A stretch of DNA of 64,000 nucleotides, taken from NCBI GenBank assembly GCA_037043235.1, contig JAWRVZ010000028.1:4846501-4910500 (forward strand), in the 5' to 3' direction. Both the position numbers and the translations under genes were made by a program. This document shows positions 45,001 to 58,339 of the stretch, piece by piece. The notes below the pieces were generated by a model. That model made no database searches and was not told the DNA's origin. It was given only the letters and a program-made list of their open reading frames with translations. Source of the DNA: Rhodeus uyekii (taxonomy: Eukaryota > Chordata > Actinopteri > Cypriniformes > Acheilognathidae). Position 1 is the stretch's first letter. Each line of letters opens with the position of its first letter.

Positions 45001-45891
45001 ATCACATACAATAAAAACAGACTAAATCAATCTAAAGGGGTTTGCATACATTTTTATTTTCTCTAAAGTTAAATAATTAAATAATTTCAGTGTTTATAAC
45101 ATGCATTTTAGTGTCTAATGCAAACATGTACCACACAAATTAAAAATGTATCTCGCATACTACGAAACCTATACTGAACGAATAAACTAATAAAAAAACA
45201 CAGGACTAATCACAGTCAAACCTTAAGACCTTGCAATGCATCGGTTTCACAAAATTAATTCAGGTCCTGTTGTGTGTACAGGACAATGACACAAACTTAT
45301 ATATTCATTCAGTACTGTGATGAAAAATATCGTAACGCTTTTTTCCCTGTTTTTGTACTCTGTGCCACTCAAACATCTGATCGTGTCATTCAAATACATA
45401 ATAATATTTGAGGATAACTGAGGCTTTACAGAATCCTGTGAGACTGGATTGGAAGTTGAAGATGAGGCTGTGAGGATGAGGATGTAAAGATGTGAGGATT
45501 GGAGGACCAGGGAGAAATCCAGAAGAGTCTGTGGCGAGGTTCTGAATTGCATTAATATTCATTTGGTTATCATTAAATCATACTGATTTAAATCGTCCAT
45601 CCTTCCCCTGCAGAGCCAGTCAGATCTCTGATTCATGTTTGCATTAAAGGGCACTTTGAAGTGTGTTTGACATGAGCTGCACAGAATTTTAATGGGTGTT
45701 TTTAAACTAGATTGACTTCCTGGATTTACTGCAACTCCTCATCTGAAAGTAAAAAATCTAAAGGGCAATGTTACAAGAGTCAAACTGAAACTGGACTTAA
45801 AGCATAAGAATCGGAGTGAAATAGACAACTGTTCATCAACATCACTCTCAGCTCTCGAAGATCAACTGGTTACTCCTCAGGACCCAGAAGT

Positions 45892-45924
<33 letters not shown>

Positions 45925-45955
45925 ATACATATACATGTATATATATATATATATA
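45001..45955. other. no gene assigned
   Basis: AT-rich. Ends in a TA/TACA low-complexity run (45893-45955) that abuts the Tc1-like element. Confidence 0.45.
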
Positions 45956-46527
45956 CAGATACTGGTCATTAGAATATCATCAAAAAGTTGATTTATTTCA
46001 CTAATTCCATTCATAAAGTGAAACTTGTATTTTATTTTCATTCATTACACACAGACTGACATATTTAAAATGTTTATTTCTTTTCATTTTGCTGATTGTA
46101 ACTGACAACTAAGGAAAATCCCAAACTAGCATCTCAGAAAATATGTAGTATCTAGTAGTATCTCAGAAAGATAGAGTATTGTGAAAAGGTTCAATATTGA
46201 AGACACCTGGTGCCACACTCTAATCAGCTAATTAATTCCAAACATCTGCAAAGGCCTTTAAATGGTTTCTCAGTCTAGTTCTGTAGGCTACACAATCATG
46301 GGGAAGACTGCTGACTTGACAGTTGTCCAAAAGACGACCATTGACACCTTGCACAAGGAGGGCAAGACACAAAAGGTCATTGCAAAAGAGGCTGGCTGTT
46401 CACAGAGCTCTGTGTCCAAGCACATTACTAGAGAGGTGAAGGGGAGGAAAAGATGTGGTAGAAAAAAGTGTGCAAGCAATAGGGATAACCACACGCTGGA
46501 GAGGATTGTGAAACAAAACCTCAACCT
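45956..46527 (+). mobile_element. Tc1-like transposon, 5' part only
   Basis: Starts CAGATACTGGTCATTAGAAT next to TA. It carries a typical non-coding leader with a repeated CATTCATAAAGTGAAACTTG-type motif and the first third of a transposase, then stops at an AT microsatellite. No right terminal repeat is present. Confidence 0.82.
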
Positions 46528-46552
46528 ATATATATTATATATATATATATAA
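46298..46552 (+). pseudogene. Tc1-like transposase, N-terminal fragment
   Basis: Begins MGKTADLTVVQKTTIDTLHK, then EGKTQKVIAKEAGCSQSSVS and KHITREVKGRKRCGRKK: the N-terminal helix-turn-helix and the GRKR-type linker of Tc1 transposases. The reading frame then runs into TA repeats. The entire DDE catalytic domain is absent, so at most a DNA-binding fragment could be made. Confidence 0.85.
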
Positions 46553-46644
46553 TTTTTCTAATTATTATTTGTCATGTGTAAAGTGTTCTGACAGGCTGAT
46601 TTGGTGCTCAAGTAAAACTTAATATTATTATCAATGTGGAAAAC

Positions 46645-46800
46645 AGTTGTTGTTAGCTCACCCAAAATCATTTACTCATCCTCATGTCGTTCCAAACCCG
46701 TAAGAACATCATAACACAAAAGAAGATATTTTTAATGAAATCTAAGAGATATCTGTACCTCCAATGACAATCTGTGCAACTGACATTGACGCTTCAAAAA
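46645..46800 (+). mobile_element. fragment of the CCCTTTAA-end MITE family
   Basis: AGCTCACCCAAAATCATTTA, CTCATCCTCATGTCGTTCCA, AACACAAAAGAAGATATTTT in the order seen in the intact copy at 17692. Confidence 0.65.
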
Positions 46801-46929
46801 GTTCATTATCAATTTATATGGTGAACAGATTTAATTTAGACTTTTAGTCACATACAAACATTGATCAGTGTACTTTACACAGAAGCTTAACCAAACCTGC
46901 TTGACATACGATAATGGAAGCTCAAACGT

Positions 46930-47745
46930 GCTGCGTAACACGAGAACGAACCTCATTGGTTCTTGGGGTACGGGCGTTATTGCTGTATGATTTCACACCA
47001 TTTTCACACGCATTAGCGTTCCCACAGCGTCAGTGACGCAGCACAAGCTCCTTTGAAAGGGAATGTCTAGGTTATGCTGCGTCACCCTGCCATATCTCCT
47101 GCGAGCCTGTCCGTGACTTTGCTTGGCATGCCTTTATAGTTTCTTGGTTAAGTTTTTTCAGGTTTATTACAACAAGATGGCGCCGCGGATGGCAGCCTCG
47201 GTTTTTAGCTCTTCAGTGATTGTCCTGTCTTTGTTTGTTTGTTCTGCTTTTAGTCACTCTTTTCCGATTGTTTTCATCAAAAACTAACTACTGGACATTA
47301 GGGAACACACACCAGACAATATTTCTGTGGTTTTTGATTATTCAGACGTTTTATTTGATATCCTCGTTGGAGTCGCGACTGTTATGGCTGACAATCTATC
47401 CCCTCTCCCACTCCATACAAAAAATCCCAGCATGTGACCACATGTACTGTGTATGTTATGTATTGCTATTGTTATTTGCCATGTAAACTCATGTTGTGTT
47501 ATATATGTGCACTGGAAGCTTCAATACCAAGACAAATGCCTTGTGTGTGCAAGCACACTTGGCAATAAAGCTCTTTCTGATTCTGATTCTGATTCTGATT
47601 CATGACGTCACTCACTTCTGATGTCACTTCACACCTTTGGCTTGATTTTACACGTGCTTCATGACGCAATCACGCAGAGTGTCCCCACAGCGTCATCTAC
47701 GCAGCGTCTCGTTCCCTGAAGTCATAACCTAGTCTGTTAGTTTTT
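46930..47745. repeat. CGTTCCC/GCGTCA-type repeat split by a LINE derivative
   Basis: The left part (GTTCCCACAGCGTCAGTGAC, GCAGCACAAGCTCC, GGGAATGTCTAGGTTATG) and the right part (GTCCCCACAGCGTCATCTAC, CAGCGTCTCGTTCCCTGAAG, CATAACCTAG) are inverted-similar flanks of the insertion at 47172-47602. Related sequence recurs at 51720-51975. Confidence 0.6.
47172..47602 (+). mobile_element. internally deleted LINE derivative with GATTCT tail
   Basis: Starts AAGATGGCGCCGCGGATGGC, a YY1-like motif as found at LINE-1-type 5' ends. It ends with a hairpin GTGTGC-AA-GCACAC (47545-47558), AATAAA (47564-47569) and (GATTCT)n. At about 430 bp it keeps both ends of a LINE without its enzymes, so it is a SINE-like passenger. 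A second copy of the 5' and 3' ends is at 59726-59920. Confidence 0.72.
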
Positions 47746-48894
<1,149 letters not shown>

Positions 48895-49170
48895 TTTTAT
48901 TTGAATGTTTTTGAAAGTCTTTTCTGAATAAATATTGGTAGGCATACATTTTAAGATAACTGTTTTCTATTTGAATAATTTTAAAATGTAATTTATTCTG
49001 ATTTCCAGCATCATTAGACCAGTTTTCAGTGTCACACAAGCCCTTCAGAAATCATTCTATTATGAAGATTTGCTGCTCAAGAAACATTTCTTATTATTAT
49101 CAATGCTGAAAAATTTGATGAACCTTGATGAATAGGAAGTTCAAGTGAACAGCATTTATTTGAAATAGGA
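48895..49170 (-). repeat. family A repeat copy, reversed
   Basis: Reverse-complement landmarks: TTTTAAAATGTAATTTATTC, CAGCATCATTAGACCAG, GATTTGCTGCTCAAGAAACA. Confidence 0.85.
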
Positions 49171-51347
49171 ATCAGTGACTCTTTTGCATATACTTTAGGG
49201 GGGGAATTACTTGGAAAAATGTTTGTTCCTGGAAGAAAGATAAAGACTGCATTCGAACTGTTTCAGGGAGTTCAGAGACAGTGCGAACTGATATAGAGAA
49301 TAACTCCCTTTGGAGCGACTTTGTCCTTTGTAACTTTGAAGAACATTTTACATGCTCAAACAGCAATATTACACACTAAAGAAAGTTGAGCATGTAAAAC
49401 TGCATAATAGGATCCTCCAATTTTCAATGTATATCTTTGAAGCCAGCATAACGTTATATATCTATGATGCTTTAAAATGTTGTATAGGTAGGCAGCTCAC
49501 TATGTTTTGGAACAGAGCTCTTGTCTTCTTATTTGGTTGGCATCTGTGACTATAGGCATATGAAACCTGTCAGTTGGTTCTGTTTAATTTGGGTAATTCT
49601 GTAGACATCGCTGTCCAGAGGAAAAAAACCCGCCGAGGGGTTTTGCATGCCAAAATATGCTCATTACACATTGGGCCAGAGCTTTGGCGTGGGCAAAGTG
49701 AAATGGATTATCTGAGCGCACTGTTAGGACAAACAGCTCTAATTCTTTGATTACAAATTAGGATTCATGTGCGAAGAAATTCCAAGCTGTAAATCAAAGC
49801 TGTGAATGGAAAATTCTCAAGTGCATGGCTGTCTGGTGTTTTCTTTGAAAGAGAAATCTGCATACGGGTAAATGTCACGAAAACAAGTGCGGGTCACAAT
49901 TCACCAAAAAATCAATACAGAATTATATTGTGCATTTTAAATAAAGCATTTTTTGCTTTGCGACTTTGAATTCATGACAATATAGAACATTTTCCTCTAC
50001 ATTCTTGTTACTGCAGTGCATACAGATGATTCACTTTTCATTATATTCTCATTACTGTAACTGTGTTTTCTTATATTAAATTAACAAAATGACAAAGATC
50101 AACATAGAAGGACTAAAATTAATTAAAAACAATATAATTATATTTATATCTTTAATTTGACATTATGCTAATGAGACTCAGAGGGAAAATGTTCTTAAAT
50201 GTCATGAAAATAATGTCACGTCGTCTTAAATGTAATTGAATGCAATTTTATACATTTATAAAAAACCAACAGGCAAGCAAATACATATTCTATGATAAAT
50301 AAATAAATGCTGTAAAAGCTAGACATTAAAGAAAAATGATCACAGTTTCCACAAAAATATTAATAAACACAACGTTATTGAATATTGATAATTATAAGAC
50401 CCAGTTATTAATAACTGAGTATCAAATTAGGGTAAAAAATATGACCTGGACGGGTTTTGACAAGTTTTGTGAGATTAATAATTGGAGCGTTGCATGTGTA
50501 CTGACACTGACAAATTCAATTTCATCAGGGTTTGTTTTTGTATGTGCATGTGTGTGTGCATGCTGTAGCTTAAATACAACCTGTTCAACAATGTGAGGGA
50601 GTGCATTAGAGATTAATATCCTGCATATGAATAAGATACCAATCCTTGAACAAAAATGGTGCTGGATTTCAATTACATTTTCATACTTGTTGCAATTTAA
50701 TGTTGGTGAAGCAGGTCTGAGTGACCTTGTGTAATCGAAACTGGAATAACGTGATCGCACTCAGATTTCTGCAATAACACAAACAGAGCAGATTTGTATC
50801 CCGCTTTCCTCTCAATTATGTATGATAGCGTGACCGTGTCTTAAAGCAGACTGCAGCATAAGCCACAAATCACGTCAGATGAGGACACTGTTTGTTCAGC
50901 AGTCACCTCGGTCTGCTTTTAATGAGAACACAAACACACGCTCAATCATTCAGGATGCATTGCGTTCACTCACAAGGTCAATGAGTGCTGAAGACAGATA
51001 GACGTCTGGAAGATTGTCAGAGCTAAGTGTCTCCTACTGCAGATAGACTTCAGATAGCACAGAATGATGGCAGCTAGAGTATGAGATCTGCTCTGTGGCA
51101 ATAAATGATTGGAGATATTTTGTCCTCTTTCTGTCTCTCAAGCCTTCTCATACACAGACTTTCCTAGAAATCGAAAGAACAATTTTATTCATGAAAACAC
51201 AAGAGATTTTCACATGGCACTTTTGTCACTCTAAACTGCCATTAACCCCCGAATAAAGTAACATTGCACACTTGTAACTAAGACGCGGGGTTAGAAGGGG
51301 TTTGCATATGAAGGGGTTAGCATTGCTTTAGCACGGCTAATCCAACT
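49171..51347. other. no gene assigned; one transposon-end fragment
   Basis: 49310-49425 (CATGCTCAAACAGCAATATT, TAATAGGATCCTCC) matches the right end of the element at 52691-53604. 49560-49810 is a unique-looking block, possibly conserved noncoding. Remaining frames are unsupported. Confidence 0.4.
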
Positions 51348-51700
51348 GGTGCGTCCGAAATCACAGACTGTCTGAGTAGGTACTACATTTAAATTTGAAC
51401 CTCCTGTTCTGTATAGTATGAACGTGTTTAGTATGAATGAACTCCGGAAATACATCCATGCTGTCATTATCATGTGACCTACCAGAGTCAGTTGTATCAC
51501 TTAACCTCCATTCATAAATCCTCTCCTGTGGCCTCATAGAAAAGTAAAATGTCCATTGTATGCACACTTCAAAATCTCGCAGGAAGTAGGTCGTCCGGAG
51601 ACTTTTTGCCTACTGTTTTTTAATACTATGTATTTGTACATACTACTGTTGGCGTACTGTTTTTCACATGCTATATAGCTAGTTTTCAATTTTGTACGCA
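51348..51700. mobile_element. MITE copy, GCGTCCGAAAT-ended family
   Basis: Starts GTGCGTCCGAAATCACAGAC. Shares ATCATGTGACCTACCAG, CATTCATAAATCCTCTCC and GTGGCCTCAT with 6058-6415. The right end is degraded. Confidence 0.65.
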
Positions 51701-51719
51701 ACGATACAGTGTTAAAATA

Positions 51720-51975
51720 TACAGATCCCTTTCAAGGGAACTCACGCTGCGTCTAATGCTTTGTCGAATGCTTTGGGGAACCTAGACGAAGCGTTTGACC
51801 CAGCGTCTCGTTCCCTCTTCAGGGAACTATGGTTACATACATAACCGGAGACGTTGCCTTTCAAAGGAACTTGTGCTGCGTTGAGCGCTTCGTCTAGGTT
51901 CCCCAAAGCGTTAGACACAGCTCGAGTTCCCTCTTCAGGGAACTATGGTTACATACGTAACCTGAGACGTTTTCA
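51720..51975. repeat. compound direct and inverted repeat
   Basis: A 23-bp sequence at 51771-51793 is the exact reverse complement of 51886-51908. A 30-bp sequence at 51811-51840 is repeated directly at 51927-51956. Motifs match the cyprinid repeat also seen at 46930-47745. Confidence 0.85.
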
Positions 51976-52690
51976 AATGTTATGAGTAGATGCTTAGCAA
52001 CCTACAACCAACCTACGTGCCTTATATTCAAGTGCTTTGAACAGTCACGTTGAAACATTCATTGGATAAACAGTAGTTCCAGCATTTGAGGGACAAAATG
52101 TAACATGAATGCATTTGAGTGAACAAGAGTGCATTCTATTCTGTATAGTCTAAAAAGTCCATTTAGAATCAACTTGATAGCACCATCAGTAATATAATAT
52201 ATGGATGCACAATGCTGGTGTGGTGTTTGTCCAATCACTGGCATTGAAACCTTAAATATGCAAAAACAGGATGTTAATGCAGGTTTCAAGAAAGGCTACA
52301 GAGTGAAATGACAGTTTATGAATATGAGCAATAATAGGATACCATTTGGCCTTGAGTGAGTGCTTGCTTTTAAATAACAGAGACAACAACAGTATAATAA
52401 AAGATGCCAATGTTCAATAGTTAAATATATTCATAAAAAATAATGAATTGGAATAAACAATTCCTCTGGCAAGTATGTTTCATTAGCCTACAGTTTTTAA
52501 AAAAAGGCAGCAATGCCATCTTTGGCTCATGAAATTAGCGAAAAGAACAATTAAAATAATATTTTTTGTATTACTTTGAAGAACATTTTAACTTTTCCAC
52601 ACTTAAGCACCTTTTATTGAATGGGTAGATTTCATTAGAGTTAAAGGTTCTTCACGAAACCATCAACGTCAATAAAGAACCTTTATTTTT
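51976..52690. other. no gene assigned
   Basis: AT-rich. The minus-strand frame 52059-52289 has no recognisable similarity. Confidence 0.4.
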
Positions 52691-53604
52691 AAAGGGGTCC
52701 TCTTATGCCCCTTACAAAGTCTTGATTTTGTTTTTGGGGTGTACTAGAATACACTTTCATGCTTGATTGTTCAAAAAACATAAATTTTCACATATTTTAC
52801 ATTATTACAGCATCTCTCTCCACAGTCTGGCCCGAATGCGGCATCTATTTCCTGTTTTGATGAAGCCCCTTCTTTCGAAATACAAAATGCGCTGTGATTG
52901 GTTAGCTGGTCCAGTGTGTTGTGATATGCGCTGCTTACCATGTGTATTGGAAATCACACACCCCCTACCATAACCGCAAGTAATATTAAGGATCAACTAA
53001 TATCAACTAATATTAAGGATTTAGTCCAATTCAAACCAATTCAAGCCTGACTTAAGAATGTTAACAAAAAATTGCGAAAAAAAGTCCCGACAAAGTTAGA
53101 ACCATTTCTCCATTTCAGGAGAAGGTTCTGTACCATAGCCTGTACTGTACTTGTACTCTCCTAGTTTTTGAAGATGTTCTCCATAAAATGTGCAGCACAC
53201 AGATAAATTCTGGGTTATTTAATGTTCAGAAGCAGTGTATAAAATTAAAATAAAATAAAATGTTTAAAATAAACAAAATTTCACTTTTTTTTTTAGGAAG
53301 GTCAAACAAATGAGTTTTGGAAACTCATCTCTTTGATATAGCGACAACACTGACTTCCCTAATGCAGCTCAGCCAGCCTCAACCACTTTTTTGTGATTAT
53401 TTAAATTATTAACATTGTGACTTCATAAGATCCAGAAAAAAACGTGTAGTTCAAACGAGTCGTTCGTTGTAGTTCTTGGAAAGGGGTTTATTTTAAGTGG
53501 AGTGGAGCTTTATAATCTTGCAGATCTTTTTTTATGCTCAAACAGCAACATGACACAATAACTAAGGTTAGTGAAAAAGAGAAAAAGCATAAAAGGACCC
53601 CTTT
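52691..53604. mobile_element. DNA transposon remnant with AAAGGGGTCCT ends
   Basis: The left end AAAGGGGTCCTCTTATGCC and the reverse complement of the right end, AAAGGGGTCCTTTTATGC, are terminal inverted repeats, with T-rich flanks on both sides. About 914 bp, no transposase. Single-end fragments of the family occur near 49420 and 22450. Confidence 0.75.
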
Positions 53605-54389
53605 TTTAGAGTGTATACAGAATTATTTATGGAATTATACCATCTACTGTTATCAAGCATGTAGCAAATTATCAACAAAGCAACTTTATCACTATGTTGA
53701 AATGGCTTTGGAAGAAATGGTTGAAATGGCTTTCCAAGAATTTTGGAAACAAATAAATGGATCACAGACCAAAACAGATTTAGAGCCGTTATAAAAGGGA
53801 GAAGGGATGCAGAGAAAATGGAAGAGTAAAGACAAAGTGAAAAGATGTAAGATATTGAGCTCTCCTGGCTCCATGCGTCTGGCCTTTATTGTTGCTCTCT
53901 TGCCACGGTGATTATTTTCAATGCGTTATCGGCTCTTTCCTGCATATCTCAACATTGCGAACGATGACTGAGTGCTGGATTTCTGTCACTGTAATGCCAT
54001 TAACATGGATTTTTTCATCCGATTCGTGCACTCAATGGCGTCTGGACAACCGATCTGCCTCCTTTAACCCTTAAGTTCCATTCCAACTAATGTCTCAGCG
54101 ATTAACCTGTACTGTAAATCCAATCAATGATGGAGTCTCCAAGCATGACCTACTGAAATATTTTAAAAGATATTTTAACGGTTTGGTTCTAACATGCACG
54201 GCGTTAAATTCTATTCTTCACTCCCAAAAAAAATAAAAATAACATCAAAACTTGTTTTGAAGTAAACTATCTAAATCTATTAATATATTTAAAGTAAATT
54301 AAAGAAATACATTAATAATTACAAATGTAATTTAAAAAAAAATAGTTTTAGTAAACATATACTACTTTATAAAAGTGCAAGGGCATTAA
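53605..54389. other. no gene assigned
   Basis: 53860-54110 is a unique-looking block, possibly conserved noncoding. No exon supported. Confidence 0.35.
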
Positions 54390-54810
<421 letters not shown>

Positions 54811-56420
54811 TGCCTCACTGAAAACATATGAAAAAGTATGTTTAGTAGTTTGGTAGGAACATCTACCTTCTGTCCATATTCAAATCTGCAATCATGTGTT
54901 ACTTCATGCAAGTGTATGAATTCCTAGCTCAAAATTAGTGCAACATCTCCAATTCCCACCACGTCAGAGAAACCAAACATGTCAAACTCTGATTAGACGG
55001 GGACGGCTGAAACCTTGAGCATGTAAGATGAGCTTCATATCACGGGTGTGCTGTAGATATTCATAAGTAGACAATTTCTATCTCGAGGCCCTGCTAACTG
55101 TCTCCTACAGGTGCTTCTCTCTGGAGATGTCATTAGCAACCCAAGTCTGACTGTAGCTGCAGGCGTAAGATTCTTTGTAGTCAACTAAGCAGTACAGTGT
55201 CCTTAACACCACATCCAGAGAACACATGCTCTGGCTTGCGGTACAGATCGAGAATTTCTGCTGCCCTGAGGCTCCTCATCCATCACTACAGCTCATCAGA
55301 CTTCAAAAACTAAAGCCAGGAACCACATGCTGCTCTGATACGTTCTTTACCAGCATGGTGGCACTAAAGCGCATGCTCCTAAAAAACAAAGTTTCACAAA
55401 CAAGGCTTAGATTAAGACAGAATTAGGCCTTAGATCAATTAGAATACTTAAGCATCTTTTATAAACATTCCTTAGAAACATTACTGGTGTGCATCTTGAC
55501 ACAATGCCATGGCACAGGCATATTTTAAAGGGTGTGGTGGCAAAATCTTTTACTAGTTCTGAATAAGAGACAAATATCCCAATTGTAATTTAAAAAGGTT
55601 TATTTTCTCATGAGAAAAGGCCACAGTCATACAGACATTCGAGTTGCCCTGCAGAGTGTGACAAAGAAGGGAGGGCCGCTTCGACACTTATATCTCTACT
55701 CAAGACTAAAGACTCAGTTGTTATTTTCCATTCCTTATCAGGAACACATTACCCTCTCTATACCTCAAGTGTATTTCTTCAGACTTATTATATTTTACTT
55801 ACTACAAAAATACAATTAATGTCACACAATAATCAATAATGTCAAGAGAAAACATATCATCTATAAAATTCCATCACAATTCCTCCCTTTTTATCATTCA
55901 TTGATAACTAAATAATATTCAGAATTTTACATCTATTCTCTGATTTTCATATAAATCATCACTCACTTGAATTTGAGAAGGAAGAAATGCTAAGGCTGTT
56001 TTTGTAGGGAAAGTCCCCTTGGTATAATCAAGCAATTATATATATTCAGGATAGAAAATACCATAATTCGATTAATTCATGTCAGTACCATCCTCACATC
56101 ATCATCATCTTGTCGTTTATACAGACATTAGAAATCAATTGATACGAAACTGTGCTGGTCACAGTTCTTTGCACAAATGCTGAAACACATTGAATTACTA
56201 TCAAGATCAAATGCTATCACAAGTAAGTAAACCATTCGAACCATTGGCTATCAACTCTTGGTAGCTCTTTTACGGCCATCCTCATGTGATATATTACATT
56301 TGTTACGTTGTCACTGTAATCTGGGATGTAAAAACAGCAGGATGTACTTAGCCTCTTACATACCTCTCCTTTCTCATCAGTTAACATATCTAACACCAAT
56401 CTGTTCTGTATTACAGCATT
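54811..56420. other. no gene assigned; LTR-like and MITE fragments
   Basis: About 55385-55530 is a fragment of a cyprinid MITE (CAAGGCTTAGATTAAG, GTGTGCATCTTGACACAATG). 55545-55690, read on the minus strand, has AATAAA followed by about 60 bases to TTTGCCACCACA and could be an old retroviral-type LTR end (low confidence). No exon recognised. Confidence 0.3.
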
Positions 56421-56888
56421 CAGTCACACAGCCGATCATGCACGAATCACTCACAAATCATGCACAGATTGGGTTTGTGCGTGCTTGTGTGTCGAGAAAT
56501 GAACGTGATACGTGCGCGGTTCATGCGTGGTTCGTGAGTGATATGAAGGTGGGGCGTCAGTGGACGTGCGTGGTTTCGAACCAGTTCCGACGCATAAGCA
56601 CTGACGGCCGACGCGTGTCCCGCGCATAGTCACGCATACTCAACACATAAACTACGCACGCCGACTCATGAATAACGCACGACTCATGAATAACACAATC
56701 ATTTTTCAAATGTGAAAAATTTTGAACCGTTCAAAACTCAAAATCACGCTTCGACGCACATCCACTTACAATCACTGATGGTCCACGTTCGTTCCACCGA
56801 CGAAATACTCATACGACGCACGCTCCGCACAGAAACGAAAATCTGTGCGTAATTCGTGCGTGATTCATGCGTTTTCGCTGTGTGACTG
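56421..56888. mobile_element. CpG-rich hairpin MITE
   Basis: The left end CAGTCACACAGCCGATCATG and the reverse complement of the right end, CAGTCACACAGCGAAAACGC, are terminal inverted repeats. CGCACGAATCAC-type motifs run throughout both halves. GC-rich and CpG-rich compared with its surroundings, 468 bp, no credible protein. Confidence 0.75.
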
Positions 56889-57325
56889 GCCCTTAAGATA
56901 TGTTGGTGCAAGTTGCTTTCAGTTAAAACTGACTGTCTTTGAAACCAGGGGTGTCACAGAGTCAGCCACAGCCTCAGCACCAGACTCCACCCACTCGTTC
57001 ACAATCCAATCTGCAGCACCTGCAATCACTCATCACCCACGCACTATTTAAGCAGTCACTATTTAAGCATATCAGTTCACCATTGTGTGGTCTTGTCATT
57101 CTAAACCTGAACGACATACCCAAATTACCTACCTACACTTACCTCTTCTAAACTTCAGTCTTCCTGTCACGCCATCTTCAGCCATCTGTAACAGTTAAGA
57201 ACTGTCATCCTTCAACTCAGTTACTTACCTACTAACGTCACTTGTTCACTCGTGACTTGCCAATCTGCTAATAATCCTCTTGTTTAGAGTTTACCTGCAT
57301 GTTGCATTCTTTTGTTCTGTGACTG

Positions 57326-57326
<1 letters not shown>

Positions 57327-57357
<31 letters not shown>

Positions 57358-57358
57358 A
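57327..57358. repeat. (TAGA)n tail of the nested retroposon
   Basis: Eight units of GATA/TAGA. On the minus strand it follows GGGACAATAAAATTC, so it is the 3' tail of the copy at 57327-58213. Confidence 0.9.
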
Positions 57359-57720
57359 TTTTATTGTCCCTTAACAGGAAATTTGTTTTCACAGAAGTGT
57401 CGTCGCAGCAGAGCATGCGCCGTTTTTTTCTCCAGGAAAACAAGAAATACAAGAATGCAAATTAGCAAGCCTTCACATAAGAACATAATACTGCAATTTA
57501 ACACACACACATAGGGATTTTTTTCGTTGGAGATTGGGGAGGGAAATAGATAAGAACAGATAGAGGCAGGACACGCAGACGGGTGAGAGGAAGAGTAGTC
57601 ACAACATCAGATGTTATGAGAACAGTTCTGTGGCTTTGTCCCTGAAGGAGGATAAGGGAGACCAGGCTGTCATCATGCTGGCTTCCCAACGAGAGATAGG
57701 GGCAGAAATACAACTCCTTT

Positions 57721-58107
57721 TTAATAATCCATTCGTTGATCGGTAATTTTGTCCGGATCATAATCAGTCAGTTCAATCCAATCAAGTTCATTTCTGGTCC
57801 TCAGCACCGTGTCCAGCCTCATAGCCAGACCGGATACCATTCGTAAGAGTTCACCGATCTGGCTCGCTGTCCGGACTGTGTTGTTACGATACAGTTCGCA
57901 TAGGTTACGATTCAGTTCCTCAATCTTTATCACTCGCTGATCTAATTCCTTCAGACGGTCAGACACGGCCTCGAGGCAATTCTTCATTTCTACAGACAGC
58001 GGCTGGGTGAATTTGCTCGCAGCTGTCTTGCCAATCTTTCGATAGGTCAGGATAATCCCAAAGCCAAAGAATAGGAATCCCGCTATCAGTAATCCAATCA
58101 TATCCAT
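57721..58107 (-). CDS. unrecognised 128-aa membrane-anchored coiled-coil protein
   Basis: Starts MDMIGLLIAGFLFFGFGIIL, an N-terminal hydrophobic span at about residues 3-21. TYRKIGK follows, so the positive charges sit on the C-terminal side and a type III or signal-anchor orientation with cytosolic C-terminus is likely (inference). Residues about 38-75 (SVEMKNCLEAVSDRLKELDQ, RVIKIEELNRNLCEL) form heptads suited to a coiled coil. The tail is acidic (TDYDPDKITD). The start is supported because the 25 bases at 58118-58142, just upstream of the ATG, are identical to the leader of the second copy (58985-59009). The frame is complete with no stop or frameshift. I do not recognise the protein and assign no function. 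Confidence 0.6.
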   Translation of the reverse strand: MDMIGLLIAGFLFFGFGIILTYRKIGKTAASKFTQPLSVEMKNCLEAVSDRLKELDQRVIKIEELNRNLCELYRNNTVRTASQIGELLRMVSGLAMRLDTVLRTRNELDWIELTDYDPDKITDQRMDY

Positions 58108-58339
58108 TTCAATATTGTCAGGAGTCCAGCAAGCAGCGGGTCCGAAGAAGAACAGACAGATACTAGCGCAAGGGCAAAGCAGGTCAGAGCGGAGCTTAGG
58201 AAAACACGTCTGCAGTCACGAGAGTCAGGAAGAGAGGACCAAAGTTATTGAAGACCAAACCAATAATACGATACCAGTAATCCACTTCCGATTCCCATAA
58301 CCGAATTAGTTTAAGCACTCCAAACATCCCCTTTGTCCC

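Larger units (their letters stand above)
57327..58213 (-). mobile_element. small retroposon, intact copy (membrane/coiled-coil ORF)
   Basis: On the minus strand: a leader starting TGCAGACGTG, a 128-codon ORF, a 3' region, AATAAA and an (ATCT)n tail. LINE-like tails imply target-primed reverse transcription. Leader, ORF and 3' region all have counterparts in the opposite-strand copy at 58903-59920. There is no enzyme ORF, so it would have to be mobilised in trans. I cannot name the family. Confidence 0.65.

Noticed and set aside
56258..56629. 123-aa plus-strand frame
   Set aside because: Runs across the CpG-rich MITE; arginine-rich by base composition and not a gene.
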